This document shows positions 21,391 through 34,328 of a stretch of 45,245 nucleotides of DNA, piece by piece; the first letter of the stretch is position 1; each line of letters starts with the position of its first letter. Both the position numbers and the translations under genes were made by a program. Source of the DNA: Magnaporthiopsis rhizophila (lineage: Eukaryota > Ascomycota > Sordariomycetes > Magnaporthales > Magnaporthaceae); assembly GCA_003049465.1 (NCBI GenBank), contig PYSS01000190.1:1-45245 (forward strand), in the 5' to 3' direction. The notes under the pieces were generated by a model. That model saw only the letters and a list, made by a program, of their open reading frames with translations. It had not been told where the DNA came from and searched no databases.

Positions 21391-23621
21391 TCAGTTGAGG
21401 ATGCCCTCCCACATCCCAGGCCCGCCAATGCCGCCCACAGCAGGGTGCAGCGACGAGATGGGAAATTGTTGGGCAGCCTCAGTTGAGCAGCAGACACGCT
21501 TGCGCGAGTCGGACCGTAGAGAAGACCCGCGAAGAGCGGGCTCGCTCGTCATTGGGGCAAGCCTGGGACGGACCAGAGAGTCCGTCCAGCCGTTCTGCCG
21601 GGAGAACGATGGCTTCGTTTCCGGTTGGCTCTGGGACATGTCTGAGTGGCCGAGGAGCTCCCTGACATTGTCTTGAAGGCTGATATCGATGGACTGGGGC
21701 CGGCTGCGCTTCGAGCCGATGCGTGGCACAGGAGCGGGCAGATGCACCTGCGGGGCCGCCTGGTAGTTGTGGAGCTCCTGCAGAGCGCGAGCAGCAGCGT
21801 CATCGTCCATCTCCCCAGCCTTGCCCGTCGGACCGGTGTAGGACTCGGGCGAAGACGACCTCTCACAGTTCTCCTCGTAATCCTCGGGAACTGAAGCGAT
21901 GGTGGGCCTCATGCTCAGCCTCTCACTGCACTGCTTCGCATACCTGCATCGCGCCTGTACATCCAGTTTGGTAGACGGCGCGCTGGCAAGTGACGAAGCA
22001 GATGAGATGGAGGAAGAGCGTGATGTCCGGGACGAGTCCGACATCATCGATTCGGGCGAGGAGGCGGTGGAGATTGTGTTGGCGAGCGACGACCGGCGAG
22101 CAGTGAAGTAGCTCTGTGGAGACGAAGTCATGGGAGCCGCCCACTGAGCGTAGGTTGGTGGTGCTGCGCACGACGCCTGTGCCATAGCAAGGCTCATTGA
22201 CGGTGCGCCCCGGAGGAGGTGCGATGCAGCACTCGCGGCAGGAGTGCTGTATGCGCTGGGCTGAGGCGTCAAGCGTGGCGTAGGAAGAAGACCGAGGGCG
22301 GGAGCAAGGCGGCCGGGAGTATATACAGTGGCCGGAGCGGGTTCCATGACCATGGGGGTGTACGACTTGGGGGTTGGGAGCAGGAACTCGGGTGAATCGC
22401 CGCCGAAGCCGGACGGTCTGTCGGAGGGAGACGTCGAGTACAGGGAACGGGGCGGCGAGGAGGAGAACTCGAGGGATGCGGAAGCCGGCTGCGACGGAGG
22501 TGCGAGATCCTCGAGGTTGTCCAACTCTGGGGTGAGCTTCAAGACAATATTCCTAAAGTCCTCGCACTGCCTGTCGAAAAGTCTCTGGGCGGCGCCGCCA
22601 GGAGATGGTGGCTGTGACGGCGTGAACTTCATGACACAATCGGTCCAGCGGTTGTAGATCTCGTTGGTGATGTGCAGCTTCCAGTTCACGGCGAGCAGAA
22701 ACGCCATCTCGTTCTGGTTGATCTCCTGGGTCGCGAGACCCGAGATTTTGCTCCAGGCGCGCGCCGAGTAGTTGCGATCCTGCAGATACTTTGAGGCGAG
22801 GATGAGCGCGGCAAGAAACATGCGACGACCGCACTGGAGGGCGCGGCTGGCATGGCAGTCCTCAGGCTGCTCCATGGTGAAATCATGCGCCGGCACATGG
22901 GCCTTGATCAAAATCAGATAGTACAGGGCGACCTGCAGGGTCGAGAAGCTCGTGCGTGACCTGCGCAGAGTCTCTTGGATAAAAGTACGCAGAGGCAGGA
23001 CGCTGCTGCTGGCCTCGTTACGGCAAATAACCGAAGATGTGGGCCAAATAGCCTCGACGATCTGGGTGGACGAATCTGTAGGCAGGGGAGTAAGTATATG
23101 CACTTGTCGTGCTTGAGTGCGGCCAAATGCACACGCCGCCATGGTTGCTTACCGACGAGGTTGTCAACAAAGTTGACCTTGCGGTCAGCCTGGCGGACAA
23201 GAGATGGTGGACATCCCGAGCGAGCAGTTGAGCAGCTCGTCGAACGGCGGGGGTTTTGGCGCAGCTCTGGAGGGACGGGGATGTCAACGCGCGAGGATGC
23301 CGGTGGTTGAATTTGTTGGGCCGTTGATCGGTAGTCAAATTTCAGGGGCTTCCCGGTGGTGGTGCCGAAATCGAATGTTTGTACGCGTCGAAGACTGCGG
23401 CGATATGAGTCGCACGAGTCCGAGTCGACCGATGTGGCGGAGCTTGTATCGGACTTTTGTGAGACAGCGTCGGACCAGCCTGACGAGATCGAGGTCGAGG
23501 TCGTCTGGGAAGAAGCATCCCACTGACTGGGCGCATAGTGCGGCGCATTGAAATAGGCGCTGTACTCGGGCTCGGATCGCGATGGGACGGCGGCGGGCAA
23601 CGGAAGCTCGTCGCACCTCAT
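21391..23621 (-). CDS. pclA: PclA/Pcl1-type cyclin (partner of Pho85-like kinase)
   Basis: G1-type cyclin of the PCL1/PCL2 group, expected to activate a Pho85/PhoA-like cyclin-dependent kinase in polarised growth, conidiation or G1 progression. Exons 23153-23621 and 21391-23075 (77-nt intron, GTAAGC donor, CTACAG acceptor) encode 717 residues. Splicing rebuilds the conserved NFVDNLVDSSTQIVEAIWP segment that opens the cyclin box. The box runs to about residue 308 and includes TFIQETLRRSRTS, LYYLILIK, RMFLAALILASKYLQD, the NEMAFLLAVNWKLHI helix and YNRWTD. The remaining 400 residues are Ser/Pro-rich and low in complexity, with SP/TP sites typical of unstable, CDK-phosphorylated cyclins. The N-terminal 130 residues are also disordered. 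Two short upstream reading frames lie ahead of the start. It converges on SMC5. Confidence 0.92.
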
Positions 23622-23793
23622 CTTGGAGGCGGTGTTTGAAGAGGTGATAGTGGTTTGGTGTATGAGGAGAGAGGCTGAGGATATAGATGATAATTGTACT
23701 GTAAGATGGAGTTGGAGATGGAAACCTCCAGTCGCCGCCGTAATGTGGCAGTGTTAACCGATGGACCGTCGAGTGTTGACCGAAATCGAAGCG

Positions 23794-23832
23794 CTATCGA
23801 GAAGGAAGCCCAACAGGAGACAGAGACCGCAT
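23794..23832 (-). promoter_or_regulatory. Candidate upstream ORF, 12 codons, before Pcl cyclin
   Basis: ATG at 23832, twelve codons, then TAG, ending about 170 bases before the cyclin start. It would act only if the transcript starts upstream of it. Short upstream frames are known to lower translation of the yeast G1 cyclin CLN3, which makes the position notable. Confidence 0.3.
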
Positions 23833-23906
23833 TAATTAAAAGGAAGTCTCGGTTCTACTGTTGAGCTGACTGTCGCGGGAGCGAGCAAGGGTGACGCGGA
23901 GGTAGC

Positions 23907-24008
23907 CTAAACAAAGGATTCCTGAGCGGCGATTTCGGTAGTGGTCACACCGGAGAACAAAGCGGAGGAGGCGGCGACTGGAGAAAACGAGGTTTGCGCA
24001 AGAGGCAT
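23907..24008 (-). promoter_or_regulatory. Candidate upstream ORF, 33 codons, before Pcl cyclin
   Basis: ATG at 24008 and a 33-codon frame ending at TAG, about 285 bases before the cyclin start. It is separate from the 12-codon frame nearer the gene. Whether it is transcribed is unknown. Confidence 0.3.
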
Positions 24009-25290
24009 CGCGTAGAAACCTATGACTGAGTGGAGATGTCCCCTAAGGGGCGAAAGAGAGAGAGGTGGGAGAAAGGTGTGAGGATCAGACGTAATAAATG
24101 ATACAGAAACACGGGTCAGTGTCGAAGAACCAACACGAACGTGTCACTATATCATCAGGGGATCGAGCTCGGCTGGAGATGTGACGATCGGGAGAGTCGG
24201 CCGGGCTGCACGTCACGTCGGGGTGATGCAGGTACGTGTTTTCGGGGTGTGGGTGGCGGCGGGCCAGGCAGTCGGCAGGGTCGTCGGCTCGTTGTCTGCT
24301 GTGGCTTGGCAGACCAGACCAGACCAGACACGCATACACCAACACAAGAGAGCGAGCTTCGGAGGGTCGATGGCCTTTAATGCCGGCGCGGTTGAGGGTG
24401 ACTCTTCTTTTGGTGTGTATCTCGGGTCTTAGGGGGCGACGGCCAGGTAGAACAGGTAGTTGGGGCCAGGGGGGTGGAGAGAAGGCAGTGACTCCTCCCT
24501 GGGTGGTGTCCGATGTTAGGAGCGTGAATGGCGAAGCGGAGTGGCGACACCCCCGGGAAGGCAAGGGAACCGACTGTTGCCGCTGGACTTGGCTGGGCTG
24601 GGCTGGGTTGGCTGAGTGTCGCTGGGCGCCAAAAATGGGGCAAGCTGGGACAGGTGGCTCCAACTGGCGGTGGTGTGACAAGGGCCCCGGCGGAAGCCTG
24701 GATGGTGGGTCCCTCTCTTTCAAAAGAGTGTGGCGAGTGAATGACGGGGGGTGACGGGCTGAGCGGTCATACGTGGGTGTGACTGATCCAACCCCGGAAA
24801 ACCGCGATCCTCCAGCGGGCAGTGAGATGTTGCCTCTTTGCGGCGCCAGGCGTCTCCTTGTCTCGGGGTGATTTGTGGTGTGGTGAGGGAGGCTGCCGGG
24901 CGGATGACACGAGCAGGCTGCAAGAGATACAAATGGAGGGTTTTTGGTTGTTTGTTGGCGGATGTTCTAGGCGGAAGTGCAGGCTCCTTCTGTTTTCGCA
25001 GAGTGCAAGTGAATGCCGCGCGAATTCAGCAGGGACGACACACAACGACACCTGGCCTGTAGGACAAAGGCCGACTCGGAAGGAGAGAGTAAAACGTCGC
25101 GGCGGAGAATGGCCACGGGTACGGCAGAATGAATGGCGAATAAAAAGAGGAATAGAACCAGAAAGGCTGGGGGAACCTATGGGGGAGGCACACCGAGCAG
25201 CAATCGGCGAGAATATTAGAAGAAAGTAATGTCAGAGGGGAAAAGGGACAGAAAAAAAAAAGAAGAAAAAAAAGGAAAAGAAAATGAACA

Positions 25291-28200
25291 GCAAAAGGCC
25301 TCTCGTTTTCTGGTACTCTTTTTTTTTTTTTCTCAATGCGCTTTTTGGGGTCTTTCAAGCAGACTACAAGAGTCGCTTTGATGGGTTCAATGGGCGTAAT
25401 CGAACATGGCAACGGCTCGATGAGGGGAGAAAAGGGTGGGAAACGCGGCCTGGCGATTCTTCGAGGGCGCTGGGGACAGTTTTGAACCATCAGGTAATAG
25501 CCGTGGCTACCTCCCTGGAAATGGCGGGCTTGCTGCAACCTCCACTGCAGGGTGGGCTGGCGGTACAAGGCGTTTGACGGGAGCGTCGCTGCTGCTTGGT
25601 TGGATGGCGTAAGCGGGCTGCACACTGGCAAATCCCGCCGACGTGATTGGGCGACGCGCCCCGGCCTCTGGGCATGGGTGGGGTGCGTGTGTGGTGGCCA
25701 GCATTTTGGACCTGACCAATTCTCGCCCGACCCAATCCAACACGTCCCCTCCCCACCCCTGACCCAGCACAATTTGGCACAGTTCCCGTGTCTGGCCCCG
25801 CCCCCATTTGATGATGCTTCCGGATCCAGATTAGCGTTCAGTCACCACTTCTGCACTCACTCACTCATTCTCATCTTTTATTTGTTTGTCCGACTCCAGC
25901 GACGGCGACGGCGATGACGGGACGCGTTGGCACAAGGGATGAATTAGAATCGAGAAATGCATGCGTATATGGGCGTGGTGATGAAAATCCAGCCGTGAGT
26001 GTTGTGCACCTCAAGAGGCGCTCCGTCCATCCAGACTTCAGCGGAATCCGAGGACGAGGGCGGTAAGACCCGAGCTCGCCGGCGAGCCCGCGCCCGTCTT
26101 CGGCCAGCAAAAGTACATGGCACTTTACGCCCGCAACTTGGTGGGGATAGGGTCTCGACGCGCATGTACACTAAAGGAGTCAGACAAACCAAAAGAAAAA
26201 AAAAATGCATCACCTATGCTGGGCTCTTCCTCTCGCTCGCATCATCACCATGGTTACCCGACATCTGATGCTGCGTAATGGGCAAACGGCAGATCGTGTG
26301 ATTTGCAAATGCGCGGTCCCGCGTTTTCTGGGTTGAACATATCGCAACAAAAGACGGAACTGATCACTTTCTGTTCTTCTCGACTCTTTTTTTTAGGACC
26401 TTCCACCGTGTTACCAAGAGCAATTTGCACGAGCTGAGGTTGAAAATTTGCCACGGTGGACCACACGGACGCCAAACAAATATCGCACTATTGGAAAGAG
26501 GCAATTTTCCGCCTCGTCATTCGTGACAACCTTTTCCGGTCCGGCTGTGTGGTTATTCGGGAATTTACCATCAGCAGGCAGAGAAGAAGAAAAAGAAGAA
26601 CCATCCATGACGGAGAGCTAAACCGCGCATCAGCGATGGCCACGAGGGTGTGGGTGCTAATGCTGGGCGAATGGGGTGTGGTCCAGTGGGCCTGGGCCTG
26701 TCCTATCAACCAACACTCGCTCCCCTCAATTTGTCGGTTAAGGTTCGTGACGCAACTTCGCTGGGAGCGAAAAGGGCTTTGCGCCAGTGCCATATGGTGG
26801 GGAAGGCTTGCGACACCACGATCTCGATGCCAATTGTGTGTGCTATGTGTGGCAATAAGTGCTATCTATGGGTGACATGGTGGAGATTGTTTCTGCCCGC
26901 TTCCATCCCGCTACGCTGGCCTTGGGCGGCGTAGACGGGTCGATCGATGGCTGCGCTGCCTCTTCGCCTCTCTGGTTTGCGCTGTGCCCCCAGCGGCCTC
27001 GTCGAGGCTCAGCCGTCAGCCGGCGGGCAAGCAATTCTCATGCCAAATTTAGGATAACTTGAATCAGGGAACCATTCTCCCCCGCGTGGTGTGTTAATGG
27101 ACTGGCGGCGTAGACCACACAGCCCAGCATCATGCGTTCTTCAGATCTGGAATCGGGAGGCTGCCTCCCGACATCGCTCTGGGCGCCGTCTAGAGAATAG
27201 CAAAAGACGGGCCAGGCAGGGACTCCGATGGCAATGTGGTTCGGCGACTCACTACTTCGTCTGTTGGGGTTTCCTACACGCGGGCACGCGGGTTCAGCTA
27301 ATAGCCTGCATGACGCTCGAGCTCGGTGACAGTGAGGATGAGTCTACACATACGTACAAATTCACTTGCAATAGGTCCTGGCCGCATACCTGCCTGACGT
27401 CTCGCCCGAAGCCAATCAACAACCGCTTCCGGCGAATGCACTTCTCGGGTTTGCATTTTGCTGGATGCTGTTATCCGCAGTGCCGGGCCGCGAAAGGGAG
27501 GCATACCGACGACCACATTCGACGACCCTCTGTAGAATGCTCTGGCAAAGCACCACTAAAAGGGAAACAGGGTCTCGAAACAGAGCCAGAGGCGATCAAG
27601 TCGGCACTTGTGCGGGACCCCGAAGACCAGCGTGTCGAGGCGTATCGACTGACGGGGTCGGGCCATGGCCTTGTTACGTGTCCCGCAAGGACCCCACCAA
27701 GCACGAGTGTTTTCGGACCAGTGACACTGGCCGGCGCCGCTGTGTTCTTGCTTGGTAACGCCAGCGGTCACCCAACATGCAAGAACCCTCATACGGCACT
27801 TTGTCGATGTCTCTTGACGAGTAGAAGACGTAAGTACGCAGATAGAAGACGTGTGCTCCTCCGGTCTCAAATACGTGCGCCGGCTGTAGTCCACGACGCC
27901 GTGTTTGCTGAGGCGAGGGTAACATGGAAAGCACTCGCAGGCGATGCGAGTCCCGACGCCTGCCCGTGCGTCCAAAACAAGTTAGCCTCCCCTATGATGC
28001 GTGACCAAGCCTGCATGTAGCGGTCTAGCTGGCCCCGCCCTAGGACGTGTCGGGCGGACCGATTAGGCTCGATGAGTGCTGCGTCAGACTGCCCCTCCTT
28101 TCTGCTTGGTCCTTGCAACCTCGCGCGGTGTTGGCAACGCCCCGCAGGAAAACAACTGGGACAACACCACATCACCGACCAGCCACTGAACAGGAGGCAT

Positions 28201-30750
28201 CTGAAATCGCGATCCCGGGCATGGCAGACCACATGGGGGGTCTCGCTTGGAAAGCAATGCCTTGCGCAAGAGGCTGCAACCATCCACGTCGACAGCCTTA
28301 CTGCATCACATATGGCTTGGCCCAAGGCGGGCGTCAAACTCAAAGAGCAGCGTCATGATGCTGCCGTGGTGCGATTCTGGCCTGTTAAAGCTGCCTGCAT
28401 TTGCCCGTCACTGCATTGCAGACAAACTCGTTCAGGGGCAGTATTAGAAGCGAGGGCTCTTGACAGGTCCCCCAAAGCTGCCGCTGCTGGCCATGCAATG
28501 CGATCCCATACCTGCCTGCCAACCTTATTGCCTGCACTGCACGCACACAGACACGCACACAAACGCACGCGCAGCAGCAGCAGCAGCGTTCCCCTCCTCC
28601 CATTCCTTTCGTCGAATCGAACCATTCCAAAGTAAGCAGGCCGCTCTGATTGGACCAGCCGAAGCTTCCGGTCCGGGAATTGGCGTCGGCTTTTCCTCGA
28701 CGACTCTGGTAGCAGCCAGCCAGCCAGCCAAGCCCGATCCTGATTTCGCAACCCGGAGAAATCGATGCCGACTTTCTCATGTTGCCAGCAGCAAAACGGG
28801 CAAACACAAGGCGACCAACCACCGTGAAATGATCGATAGCCTGAACACAAGACGGACCCCCGCAGGCGCGCGGGCAACAGCCACTTTGCTGATCCCTACG
28901 TCTCCGTTGGCTGTCGTGCACAGTAAGTCGGAAGCCTTGAGAGAAAAGGCAACCCGGCTGTTGGCAATCCTCATCGTTCCTGCCCCTCCTTTAGCTGGGG
29001 ACATTTAGGACCCCACACCACCCAATGCTCGGACGCAGCCAATCAGTCAGCATTAAGCTCCCCTTGAAATGCAGCCTCTCTTTCGACCCAGCCCCTCTTT
29101 TTCCGGCCCACAGTATCCCACCACCCCTGTCTTTGGTGAAGCTAGAAGGAAGAGGAAAAAAAAAAAAACGGCGGCAAAGTGTGAGTCAACATCATCTTTA
29201 CGTGCTGTCCGCATTCATAGCGCGCTGTTTATTGCACGCTCTGTTCACGATATCGCATGAGATATGAGGGCCCCAATTGTGCGGCGCGTGTTGATATGAC
29301 ATGGCCAAGTCTACACGGACATCGCCATCGCCCTCTCTTTTGGGGCTTTGGCCTGTGGAGCAAAGCGAGGCCTCAGACACTCGGGGGCATGCATCGCCCA
29401 CGCTCGGGATTGCCATCCCGATTTAGACGGTTTCAAGATACCCTCCCTCTTCTCAAGGAGAGGGAGCAAATCTGGCCGAGAGGACCAACGCCGTTCGATC
29501 ATTCGTTCCCCGTGTATTACTATGATGGTCGCGACCAACCCTGGCTGAGAACGAACAAAACGAGACATAACCCACCAAGGATGAGATGCTGTCGGCTGTG
29601 CCTCCCAAAATGGAATAGGGGGGCCACGGCGTCGGCGGCGGCGAGGGAGGGCGGCCGACAATCCATCGGCCACGAACAAAGGCCCAGACTGGACTGGTAT
29701 GCAAAGCTGTCCACTACGCCAGACAATGCCCGGCCGAAAGGTCACCCACACCCATCACGGCGGCCACCCAAACCAAGACCACCCACCACACCTTCTTGCG
29801 AGGGATCCACGGATGACTCAGGGAGCCACGAGGGGGGAAAGCAGAACGCATCGGACTAATCGGATGTCGCCGTTCAACAACACCATTTTTCTGCGAGACC
29901 CTCACGTTTTCGTAGCATGGCACCACGGCAACCAGTCGCTGATGCCTGGTGTGCCCTGGCAACTTCATGGCTCAACTAGCGCGGCCACGCCTATCCTGGT
30001 TGTCTTGAAAAATCGACGGCTGATCATGAGAGAGACTATTCCTTGCACCGTTCTAGAAGCCATCTCCGGCCTTCTGCTCCTTCCAAAGGTTGACCCCGCC
30101 TGATCGATGAATGATCCTATGTCAGATGTTCGGCTACCTCTCTTTTGGAAGGAATGGACTTTTTATCGCACGTGCTACGATACCATGCCACAAAGCACAT
30201 CACTGCCGGATGGGGAGCGATGATATCGCGGGGAGTAAAAAAAGGGGATCGAAAAGGCTCCCTCAGCTTTTGCCGGGGCCGCGAACCATCTGTCGAGAAA
30301 ACCGCACATGTCAGCAATGAGGAAGCCAAGAAATGATCCCTCTGGGGGACGCTAGTGGCCAATCCGGGACGTCGACACTATTGAGCTGAAATGAGTGCAG
30401 GCTAGACGGAGAGTGCCAATGAATTTGCATCCCCATCCATCCATCCAGCCTTTTTTTTTTCTTTTTCTTGTCTGTCTATACGATACGATATGCCCGCCGC
30501 CGCACACGCACATCCATCCATCCCAACTTACTGTAATGAACAAAGTTGGATGTTGCGTAGTAAAACAAACCCCGCAACCCGTCCGTCCGTGCCACTTTTC
30601 AATCCCGGGGTGTGCCTTTCTGTTCGTCATTTCGCCCTGGTTGTGTTGTGTAGCGGCGGCCTCTGTATTTTCGTTCCTGGCAGTGTAGTGTACATACGCA
30701 GAAAACAGGACACCGAACACCGCCCCCCATTGCGGATAACGGCAGTTCCC
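25291..30750. other. Gene-poor interval, no supported gene
   Basis: Many overlapping open frames exist on both strands but none resembles a known family. The longest starts at ATG 27097 on the plus strand and ends at 28020; it has no recognisable domain and a Cys/Arg/His-rich, non-globular-looking product. A CAG repeat lies near 28570-28587, an AGCC repeat near 28718-28732 and a CATC repeat near 30438-30452. I see no terminal inverted repeats, no reverse transcriptase or transposase motif and no tRNA. Confidence 0.5.
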
Positions 30751-30893
30751 GTCTGCACATTAGTGTTTTCTTTTTCTTTTCTTTTCTTTTTTTTTTTTTT
30801 GCTCGTCTCTTCGCCCTCTGAGCCTCGATCTTTACGATCTCGGCTGCTGGTCCCCTGGTTTTTTTTTTTGCTTTCTGTACCCCGCCTCACTCG
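30751..30893 (+). promoter_or_regulatory. Pyrimidine-rich tract, possible promoter of an unidentified plus-strand transcript
   Basis: About 140 bases dominated by T and C, with T runs and repeated TTTTC units. Such CT-rich tracts on the coding strand often precede transcription starts in filamentous fungi. No convincing coding gene follows, so a noncoding transcript, a remnant promoter or plain low-complexity DNA are the options. Confidence 0.3.
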
Positions 30894-33800
30894 CTCAGGG
30901 TGGGGAAAGGAGGCTGTCTTGGTAGCCTAAACTGTATGTGGCTGAGCCTCCAGGACGCGCCGATTGCGATGCTGCGCCAGGCTGGCCGTGTGGTCGGTCC
31001 CCTCTTTTTGCCTTTTTGCCTTGTGTCCTTGTCTCACTCAACTCCACTGCGATGCATCTTCCCACAGTGGAGGCTCGGTGGCAGAAAACAGAAAAACAGG
31101 CACACACTCGTCGTGTCGGCTGCTCCGGCAAACAAGGACCGAGACTGCAGGCAGCACATGGCTGTCGCGTGGCCCATTTTCTGGGCTAAACGCTAGGTTT
31201 TTTCTAGTCGAGGCAGCAGCCAGCGGCGTATTCGCCGTCCGTGGTTCTTTCTTCAACATAACATACCTAACTCGTCCTGAATCACGTCTTCCGTCGTTGT
31301 CCGGCTCCATATTCCTGGGTTCGGCATCCATGCCTGCTGCAAATCATGCCATGCCATGCCATGCATACCGTCCCGTTGCCCCCGTGATGCGTTCCTCTGT
31401 CCCCTTGCGGGACCGGGAAACCATGCTTTTGCCTGCCCGCTTTCCTTGAGCCGCCCGCGGACGCCCGTCATCTGCCGTGCAAGCCTCGACCCTGGCGCTC
31501 GTGTGGAAGTCGCGCTTGCGTCATGGTGGACAATAAAGCCACGGGGATTGGAAATGAGGCGGCGAGTCCTTTGGGGGAAAAAGCCAGAGAATGACAATTA
31601 CCCCGACGGGAGTATCGTCCCCACAACAGGATCAGGCAAGGCAGGCAGTCGTCACCCCCATCTCGCCTCACTACTACCTCTTCTGTGATGCTCTCACCTG
31701 ACGGTTGGTGGCCCTGCAAGGAAGGGACAAGACCCCAACGTCAGGCAACCAGCTCCATTCCATCTCTGTAATCGTGCTTACCTTATCCCCAGCCCTCCCT
31801 GCCGCGTCCGAGTGTCCCTCGGCATGATGACTCGCAAAAAAGTGCGAAACTGGCGCGGACCCGATGCCCGAGATGGCAAAGGAAAAAAACACAGTAATGA
31901 TGGATGGCGGTTTTGTCGCTGGACGGGAAAAATGCATGCATGCGTCGCAAAAACGTCAGGCTCCGAAGAAAAAAAAAAGGCTGGGCGGGCAAATCCCCGC
32001 TAGAATCTTACTGGCGACGAGGCTGGAGGGGTGATCGGGTTGGCAGAGCTTTATTGACGCAAGCAGCGCGCGCGCGCCTCTGGCTGATATCTAGGCAGCG
32101 AGGCATATTGCTAGGGGGACAAGTGCTTCTTCTGTTTTTGCCCCTCGTCGGGCTTCTGCAAGGCTAGACAGGTGGTAGGTGTTACTGGAATCATGTCAGC
32201 TCCGAAAGCGGATTGCCTGCCTCGCCCTTGCCAGCACAGCCTGCCTTGTTTGCGTGTATGGTATCTACTGGGGATTCCTATCACTCTACAAAGCAAAGGC
32301 CAACCATCTGGCATTATGTGGATCTGACGTGCTCGCGGCTGTATGTAGGGTAGGATTTAACGCATTTTGGGGTTTGTCAGACGTTTAATCGTCCCTTTCT
32401 TTTTTCCCCCGTGGCCGAGGGAGCCGGGCGAACCCAAAGATCGTATCTTGGGTCGGCAACGGTCCCGATGACTCTTCGATCGGAGCCCAGCTGAGTACAT
32501 ACTCTATAGGTCGGCAGCTCCCCATGTCGAGCCCAAAGTCCCACAGGCGTCGCGTCCGAGGTCGGCCTTGCATGTGACCAAGTGATATCGTGGTGGCTTT
32601 CGAGTCGACAATACGACTAGGAAATATCGGGTACCCTATATGGTTTCACAAGGAGCATCTTGGATGGGTAGCAGATGCAATTTTCCATCCAGTGCGATCG
32701 CTTGTGACGTGTGAAAGGACGTCTCATCTAGCCGCTGTGACTGTAACACAAAACCAGGTATTTGGCCAGCAGATCTGTAAAAGTTTTTCTTTCAATCTCC
32801 GTTGGTTGGTAGGATCCGTATCATGCGGCAAGCGGCTCGGAAATCCGACTTCTCCGCGTCAGAACACACATCTTTTGGATAGCCGCTGTATATGGACAGA
32901 TGGCGCATGGGCCGCGAGGTCGTATGTGCCCGCTGTCGTCTCCCTGCCTCCTGGGGTGTCGGGCCAGGCAGACTTGACTGCTTACTGTGTCCTCATCCAT
33001 GGCCCCGTATCCCCCGGCCTAGATCTAGCGGTAAGCGGGCGAGAGGATGTGAAGCTGAATCCCTTCGCGCTCCAGCGTGTGCACGCGCGGGTAGTCATAG
33101 AAACCATGTATTCGGTCGAATTCCTTCTGAGATGTTGGGGCCGGGACCCATCCATGATCAAGTAACAGTTTGGTCATGGGGAACTTGGCATCGCCAGCGC
33201 AGGATACTTGGGGACAGCCAGCCAGCCCCATGACACATAATGAGGGTAATTGCATCCGCCATGTATGTATGTTGGTTGAATGCTCGACCGGGTTTTCTAC
33301 ATCCCGGCCATCATGGGTTGGCTAGCGTGTCACAGAGGCTGGATCACATGAACCTGGTTGGCTCTTCTGTGCCTCTATGTGGCAATATGGGATACGCGCG
33401 TTCGTTCGGATAGCGTCGGGCTGGTGCCAAGGTCTTCTCGTAAACACGTGTCTTACAACTCGCTATCTATTACTATTGAGAGGTGGCGGGACCAGCCGAG
33501 CAGGCCGGTCAGAGTCGGACTCTTGGTCGGGGCCGGGCTGACTCCCAGTTTCGCCGTAGGTGGTGGCGATGAAAACTTCTTGTGGCACGACCCAGGAGGG
33601 AAAAAAAAACGGCCGCAATCGGCGTTAGGGATGAGTCTTTGGTAAGCTGTCACTGTCAGGAATGTCACCTGATTACATACCTACGCATCGTTGGCAGAGA
33701 CGGTGTCTAGACGGAAGCCTGGTATGGACGAGGCCGTGCACGGCTCGGGGACTCGGTGCTGTACTTGACTGCGGTGCCGATATGATGCCCAACGAAAGTG

Positions 33801-34328
33801 TGGACCGCTTGAAAGCCCGAGCTCCGGCACGGATGTCGGGCGGGGAGGATATGGAGCGGTCTCTATCGCTCAAGGCCTGTCTCATGGAGATCCGGAGTGA
33901 TTCGGATGCTCAAGCCGTTGCGCCATCGGCCTTTCCATACTGTCCGAGACCAAGGATGCGCCTGATATTCTCAGGGGCCGTGGTATGGCCGGTGCGCCCA
34001 AATCGACCGGACGGTGTTCGATGAATTGCGTCACTGTTGTGATGTCACATCTCTTGAACTTATACAGGGTAAAATCTCAGGACGGCCAGACAGACTATAG
34101 CACAAGAGGTCTATTTAGCTGCCAGGTGCAACACCAGCCACCTAGGTTATAGCTTTGCAGGAGAAGGTATGGAGCAGCGTCTAAATGCTGTGGTATCTGT
34201 CGTTATAATACATTCAAGCTGGTTCCGATCTTGGTGGACCATGGCTTGTTTTTACGAGGGCGAGTGCGGCGATAGACAGAGAAGAGGATATGGTGTCCGA
34301 CACTCTGGCATGTCTCAAGTCAACTCGG
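30894..34328. other. Gene-poor interval upstream of the MRS2 3' end
   Basis: No gene is supported. A four-fold CATGC repeat lies at 31345-31364. A minus-strand open stretch at 33025-33255 has coding-like codon use near its end but no family match and no intact context. The final part should hold the MRS2 3' UTR. Confidence 0.5.
31345..31364. repeat. CATGC pentanucleotide repeat
   Basis: Four tandem CATGC units followed by ATAC. It is a simple repeat without evident function. Confidence 0.85.

Larger units (their letters stand above)
23622..25290 (-). other. Upstream region and possible long leader of the Pcl cyclin
   Basis: No protein-coding gene is supported here. On the minus strand the stretch near 25244-25290 is a long C/T-rich tract, the kind often found just upstream of fungal transcription starts. 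If transcription begins there, the cyclin leader would be about 1.6 kb long, before any splicing. Simple repeats occur near 24312 (CCAGA) and 24594 (GGCTG). Confidence 0.35.

Noticed and set aside
29257..29859. 200-residue plus-strand frame in the gene-poor interval
   Set aside because: Composition dominated by Arg, Pro, His and Gly with no motif; it looks like chance in GC-rich DNA.
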